A stretch of DNA of 10,351 nucleotides from Polyrhizophydium stewartii. Its lineage: Eukaryota > Chytridiomycota > Chytridiomycetes > Rhizophydiales. Below, piece by piece: positions 6,570 through 10,351 of the stretch (positions are counted from its first letter, which is position 1; the number at the start of each line of letters is the position of its first letter). A model generated the notes under the pieces. The model searched no databases. It saw nothing but the letters and a program-made list of their open reading frames with translations, and was not told the origin of the DNA. The stretch lies in NCBI GenBank assembly GCA_027604665.1, contig JADGIZ010000666.1, positions 1 through 10,351 of the forward strand, given 5' to 3'. The position numbers and the translations under genes were made by a program.

Positions 6570-8212
6570 TCACTGCTTGACGGTCTGTTGCGCAAAGAAC
6601 GACTTGGTCTTGCCGCACGTTGCGTTGGTGCACGACGGGCAGCGCAGCGGCATCTGCGTCGAGACCGCGTCGCCCTTGGCGAGGTGCTCGCGAACGACAT
6701 CGGCCAGCGCCTCGATGAAGATCGGGTCGTCGTTGAGCGACTCGACGCGCTTGAACCCAATGCCCTTCTGCTCATACAGGTGCACGCGAACAAGTCAGCA
6801 GCGGCTCTCCCATGCCAGTCTGGCGGGCAGGAACAGAAGCACACCTCCTTGGCTAGATGGCCGTACTCAATGTCGAGCTCGAATAACGTCTCGACATGGT
6901 CCGACACAAACGCAATTGGGATCGCAAGCAGGTGCTTCTTGCCCTGCTTGGCATATCCCTCGATGGTGGCGTCGGTCTTGGGGCCGAGCCACTCGGCGGG
7001 GCCGACCTGTGACTGCCACACAAGCCTGTACGGGTTCGAGTGTCCGAGGCGGTTCATGATGCTGTGCACCGTTGCAGCAACCTCGCCCGGGTACGGGTCG
7101 CCGCGGTTGACCACGGACATGGGCAGCGAGTGCGCCGAGAACAGCAGAACAACGTCCTTGCGCTCCGACTCGGGGTATTCGCTGAGCGCCGCCTCGATGT
7201 GGCGGGCGAACGCCTGCACATCTCGCGGGGGTCAGGCAACGCCTCACGGACGATGGTGCAGAGCGGCGGGCGTGCTTGCCTCGACCAGCTTGGGGTGCGT
7301 CGGGAAGCGGTCGACGACACTCCAGCGGATGCTGTTGTCCGGGTCGATCTGCTGCAGGTTCTTCCACAGCTCGTTGAGGCTGCTGCCCGTCGTCGAGCAC
7401 GAGTACTGCGGGTACAGCGTCAGGGCCACGGCGCGCTGGACGCCGTCGCGCTTCATCGACTGCAGCGCCTCGTCCGTCAGCGGCGGCGCGTAGCGAAAGG
7501 CCACATAGCTCTTGTGCGGGGCTGGCCGGCGGTCGCGGCGGAGGCGGCGGGCGCGCGGCGAGGCAGGGGCGGGGGAAGAGGCACCGCAGCGTCAGCGGCA
7601 TGCGGCGCGTCGGCCGACTCTCGCGGTGGCGGGCAGCCTCGCACCCGTCTCGGGCGAGAGCTTGTCCATGAGCTTCTCGACAAGCTGGCCCTGTCGCTCG
7701 GTCCACATGCGGATGGGCGAGCCGCCGCCGATTTGGGCGTACTGGCCGCCGCACGCCGGCCGGCAGAGGCCGCGGGCGCCGCGGGCGTGAGAGGGCATGG
7801 TGTCAGCGCCGATCCGAATGTGCCCCCCGAGCCAGCCGGCGCACCGCCAGCTCGCCGCGGCAGCGCCGGCCCGCGCAGCAGCAGCAGCACCGGCCCGTAC
7901 CTGATCCTGGATCTTGGGCGTGCGGCGCTTGGCGATCCACGGCGCCAGCTGCGACTGGAACGGGATCGGGATCAAGTCCTTGTCGGAGAAGAGGCGGAAC
8001 AGGAACGGCTCGACCTCCTGCAGCGTGTGCGGGCCGCCCATGTTCATGAGCAGCAGCGCCGTCTTGGGCGGCGGCGTGGCGGCTGCAGCGGTGCCCGCGA
8101 CAGCGGCGGCCTGCGCGGCGGCGGCGGTCGACGCGATGCCGCGCAGCCGCAGGTGCCGGGCGGACGCCGACGTGGCGAGCGACCGGGTCGCGCAAAGTGT
8201 GCTCGAGATCAT
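6570..8212 (-). CDS. HEM15: Ferrochelatase, mitochondrial, [2Fe-2S] type, 5 exons
   Basis: Exons 8212-7901, 7741-7645, 7521-7280, 7213-6845 and 6767-6570 give 405 residues. Ferrochelatase inserts Fe2+ into protoporphyrin IX, the last step of haem synthesis, on the inner mitochondrial membrane. Residues 1-45 are Ala/Ser/Arg-rich with no acidic residue, as in a mitochondrial presequence. The core starts with [11 protein letters not shown] (51-61), then [53 protein letters not shown] (His245, catalytic), WLGPKTD, and [13 protein letters not shown] (Glu325, catalytic). The C-terminus has CPSCTNATC (Cys383, Cys386, Cys391), which with Cys178 matches the four ligands of the [2Fe-2S] cluster in animal and S. 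pombe enzymes. Intron 3 (7279-7214) is GC-AG. Start chosen as the first ATG in frame, which begins the presequence. Divergent from the PDI gene. Confidence 0.97.
7214..7279 (-). other. GC-AG intron in the ferrochelatase gene (66 nt)
   Basis: On the minus strand the exon ends GTCGAG and the intron begins GCAAGC, close to the consensus of GC-AG introns. It has a CCTGAC branch-like motif and ends in GTGCAG. Splicing here joins HPKLVE to [10 protein letters not shown] and keeps the same number of residues between the His and the Phe-Ala as human ferrochelatase. The only nearby GT alternative (6 nt earlier, GTCGAG) is also in frame but would remove two conserved-position residues. Confidence 0.75.
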
Positions 8213-8261
8213 GATCGTCTGTCGAACCCTGCGCGCCGCGCCTGCCGCGGCCTCCCCCACG
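8213..8261. promoter_or_regulatory. 49-bp bidirectional promoter/5' region (ferrochelatase / PDI)
   Basis: Only 49 bp separate the ferrochelatase ATG (8212, minus) from the preferred PDI ATG (8262, plus). The 10-bp palindrome GATCATGATC at 8207-8216 contains the ferrochelatase start on one strand and, one base offset, an ATG at 8211 on the other that is in frame with the PDI gene (17 codons upstream). No TATA box is visible, and promoter elements may lie in coding sequence on either side. Confidence 0.6.
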
Positions 8262-10242
8262 ATGCGCCTGCGCGCGCCTCCCCTGCACTCTCTGCTGCTT
8301 CTGCTGCTTGCGGCCGTCGTTGCGATGGCACCCGCCGTCGCCGCGGGCCTCTACTCGTCCCGCGACCAGGTCATCGTCGCCACCGAGTCGACGTTCAAGT
8401 CCATCGTCATGGACACCGAGGTGCGCCTTCCGCGACGTTCCGCGCAAGAGCGCACCCCACCCCCGCGCTGCGCTGACATGCCCGCCGCCCGCGGGCTCGC
8501 ACGCCTGTGCTGCTCGCTGCCAACAACCCCAGCATCCCGTTGCCGTCGAGTTCTTTGCGCCTTGGTGAGCTCTCGCCGCCGCATGCCGTCGTGCCGGCGT
8601 CGCATCTGACCCTGTCTCCGCAGGTGCGGCCACTGCCAGCAGCTGGTGAGCGCCCGCAGCCGGCCGGCCGCGCAGCCAAGATCCACAAGTGGGCTACTTA
8701 CCGTGCGGCCGCTGTGCAGGCCCCCGAGTACATCAAGGCCGCCGCCAAGCTGCAGGGCCTTGCCAAGCTTGTTGCCGTCGACTGCGACGACAGGACCAAC
8801 GCCGGCCTGTGCTCGCGCTTTGACATCAAGGGTCCGCCGCTGCCTGCCCTCGCACCCGGGGGGTCGCATGTACCCGCTGCTAACAGCATCCCCTGTCTTC
8901 CACAGGATTCCCGACCGTCAAGGTCTTCCCCGGCGGCCTCAAGAGCATTCCGACCGGTGGGCATCTGCCACGTGTCCCCAATCCACGCGCTCGATGCTGA
9001 CACGCATGGCGCAGAATACATGGGCGAGCGCACGGCCAAAGCCATAGTCGACTTCATGATCAACCAGATGACGAGCAGGCATGTCACTCAGATCGGCACT
9101 TCGGGTAGCAAGTTCACAAAGATCGAGACATTTGTCAACAAGAACGTGAGCTTCTTCCGAGGCCGATGCTGTCGGCGATGGACGCGCCGCCGCTGACGCT
9201 GCTGCTGGCGCTCGTCAGGAGGGCAAGCTGCCTCGTGTGCTCCTTGTCACGTCCAAGACAGCCACCGCGCCGCTCTACAAAGGGCTCTCGGTCGAGTACA
9301 AGGATCGCGTGCTCTTTGCCGAGGCCAAGGGAGCCAACGCCAAGCTGGCCGAGTCGCTGACGACCAAGGTCCCCACCCTGCTGGTCTGGCCAGCCGATAA
9401 GACCGAGCTCGAAGCGTTTGAGGAGTACCAGGGTGAGTTTAAATGCGACGAGTCTGGGCACAGTTTCCAGGACGGTCTGAGGCTCACGCATCCAGCAGGG
9501 GAGCTCAAGCAGAAGCCGCTCAAGGAGTTTATCGAAAAGTATGCGCCGCCGCCGCCCAAGGGCAAGAAGCCGGCCAAGAAGCCGGCCAAGAAACCAGATG
9601 CAAAGCCTGCGTCGTCCGAGAAGCCCAAGCAGACACCGGACTCGGAAACCAAGATTAAGATGCCCAAGCCCGAGTCCGAGCCCGAAGCATGTGCGTTGTG
9701 CCCCGCAGTTTTGACATGGCCCCTCCGCTGACACATGCGCGTATCTGTCGCTGCCAGTTGACGAGACGATCAACGAGATTCGGTCTCAGGAGGACCTCGA
9801 TGCGCTTTGTCTCGACAAGGCTGGAGTCTGCGTCGTCTCGTTCATTCCGCTGGAGCCAGAGTTCCCCCAGAGCGTTTACGCACATGCCGATGCGCTCGAG
9901 ACGCTCAAGGAGTCCAAGCGTGCAGCGCACAGCTCGGACAAGGCGGCCGCCGGCATCCCCTTCACGTTTGTGTGGGTCAACCCCGTCGAGCACGGCTCAA
10001 AGCTCATCCGCGACTTTGACGTCAGCGACATGTACCCGTCGATGGTGGCCATCAACGCCAGGAAGCGAGTGTACAGGCCGCTCCGCACTGCATTTGACAA
10101 GGCATCGATTGCCTCGTTCCTGGACGACCTGGTCAGCGGGCACGGCCGCAGCATGCAGTACAGCTTCAAACCGCAGCTCGACAAGCCTGCTAAGCCGCGT
10201 GTCGAGCCTGCAGCGACGCCCTCGGTGCGTGATGAGCTGTGA
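8262..10242 (+). CDS. MPD1: ER protein disulfide isomerase, Mpd1/P5-like, RDEL-terminated, 9 exons
   Basis: Exons 8262-8420, 8533-8564, 8624-8645, 8720-8831, 8906-8956, 9015-9145, 9219-9432, 9499-9690 and 9758-10242 give 465 residues. Residues 1-28 form a signal peptide (MRLRAPPLHS, a Leu/Ala/Val core, then VAA). A thioredoxin domain follows, with VEFFAPWCGHCQQLAPEY (Cys65-Gly-His-Cys68) and GFPTVKVFP (cis-Pro). Next is a second thioredoxin-like domain without CxxC (LPRVLLVTSKTATAPLYKGL ... VPTLLVWPADKTE), a Lys/Pro linker at about 257-303, and a third domain (GVCVVSFIPLE ... YPSMVAINARKRVY) like the C-terminal b domain of PDIA6. The C-terminus is RDEL, an ER retrieval signal. One redox domain plus two non-redox domains is the layout of fungal Mpd1. 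It should catalyse disulfide formation and isomerisation in the ER lumen. An in-frame ATG at 8211 would add 17 residues and bury the signal peptide, so 8262 is preferred. Confidence 0.93.
8624..8645 (+). other. 22-nt exon encoding the PDI active site
   Basis: Flanked by introns 8565-8623 (donor GTGAGC, CTGAC branch motif, acceptor CCGCAG) and 8646-8719 (donor GTGAGC, acceptor GTGCAG). The exon supplies the last base of Trp64 and codons for CGHCQQL. Joining it with exon 2 (32 nt) and exon 4 restores FFAPWCGHCQQLAPEY, the invariant thioredoxin active-site run, so both boundaries are fixed by the protein. Confidence 0.88.
9559..9600 (+). repeat. Lys-Lys-Pro-Ala repeats in the PDI linker
   Basis: Repeated 12-nt units of the type AAGCCGGCCAAG encode KKPAKKPAKKP between the second and third thioredoxin-like domains. 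The segment is basic, proline-rich and likely a flexible linker. Confidence 0.7.
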
Positions 10243-10351
10243 GATGCGGGCAATGAAGAGCCAGTGTGCACCGCCGGCCGTCCTTGCCCCGCCTGCCGCA
10301 ATCGTCCAAGCCGGAGCCGGGGTGTGCCGCGGCCTCCCACCACCCCCCAGC
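10243..10351 (+). other. 3' flank of the PDI gene
   Basis: The last 109 bases follow the PDI stop codon. They are C/G-rich with no AATAAA and no supported coding signal, and presumably contain the 3' untranslated region. Confidence 0.5.

Noticed and set aside
5871..7493. 540-codon open frame on the plus strand
   Set aside because: It runs antisense to the p24-like and ferrochelatase exons and crosses their introns. Its protein is Arg/Ser/Ala-rich with no motifs. Long antisense frames are expected in DNA this rich in G and C.
7040..8476. 478-codon open frame on the plus strand
   Set aside because: Antisense to ferrochelatase exons and then out of frame with the PDI start. Arg/Gly/Ala-rich shadow with no family features.
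8646..8674. Earlier acceptor for PDI intron 4 (CGCGCAG near 8669-8675)
   Set aside because: It would insert unrelated residues (PKIHKWATY...) between CGHCQQL and APEYIKAAAK. The acceptor at 8719 gives the expected QQLAPEY junction.
1..10351. Biosynthetic cluster, defence system, mobile element, CRISPR array, tRNA or rRNA
   Set aside because: The seven genes belong to unrelated housekeeping families. I saw no transposase, terminal inverted repeats, regularly spaced repeats or cloverleaf-like sequence.

Overview
This is a GC-rich, gene-dense stretch of a nuclear eukaryotic genome, and most likely a fungal one. Six of the seven protein-coding genes are cut by short spliceosomal introns of 58-159 nt. 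Of the 26 introns with both ends resolved, 25 are GT-AG, with donors often GTGCG or GTGAG, and 19 carry a CTGAC branch-site motif. The gene set (dynactin p24-like subunit, Sec14+RhoGAP protein, [2Fe-2S]-type ferrochelatase, ER protein disulfide isomerase with the domain order of fungal Mpd1) points to an opisthokont. The Mpd1-type protein favours fungi, possibly a GC-rich early-diverging or zoosporic lineage. That last placement is inference.

Layout from left to right: (1) <178-1512 (+), the 3' part of a CRAL-TRIO/RhoGAP protein. (2) 1728-2798 (-), an intronless TatD-family metallohydrolase closest to TATDN3, convergent with gene 1 and divergent from gene 3 across 53 bp. (3) 2852-3949 (+), a six-exon Nudix hydrolase. 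(4) 4348-5538 (+), a five-exon short-chain dehydrogenase/reductase. (5) 5631-6463 (-), a three-exon coiled-coil protein resembling dynactin p24, with a polyglutamine tail, convergent with gene 4. (6) 6570-8212 (-), a five-exon mitochondrial ferrochelatase that contains a GC-AG intron. (7) 8262-10242 (+), a nine-exon ER disulfide isomerase ending in RDEL, divergent from gene 6 across 49 bp. All exon joins were inferred by reading frame, splice consensus and family homology remembered from known proteins; no transcript was available.

The genes do not form a pathway or cluster. They are ordinary housekeeping genes (Rho signalling, DNA/RNA hydrolysis, nucleotide clean-up, redox metabolism, dynein transport, haem synthesis, ER folding). 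I found no novel multi-gene system, mobile element, CRISPR array or RNA gene. The points worth a second look are gene-structural: the GC-AG intron, a 22-nt exon carrying the PDI active site, two very short divergent promoters (one with overlapping opposite ATGs), a degenerate Nudix box, and a T8A9 palindrome between convergent 3' ends.
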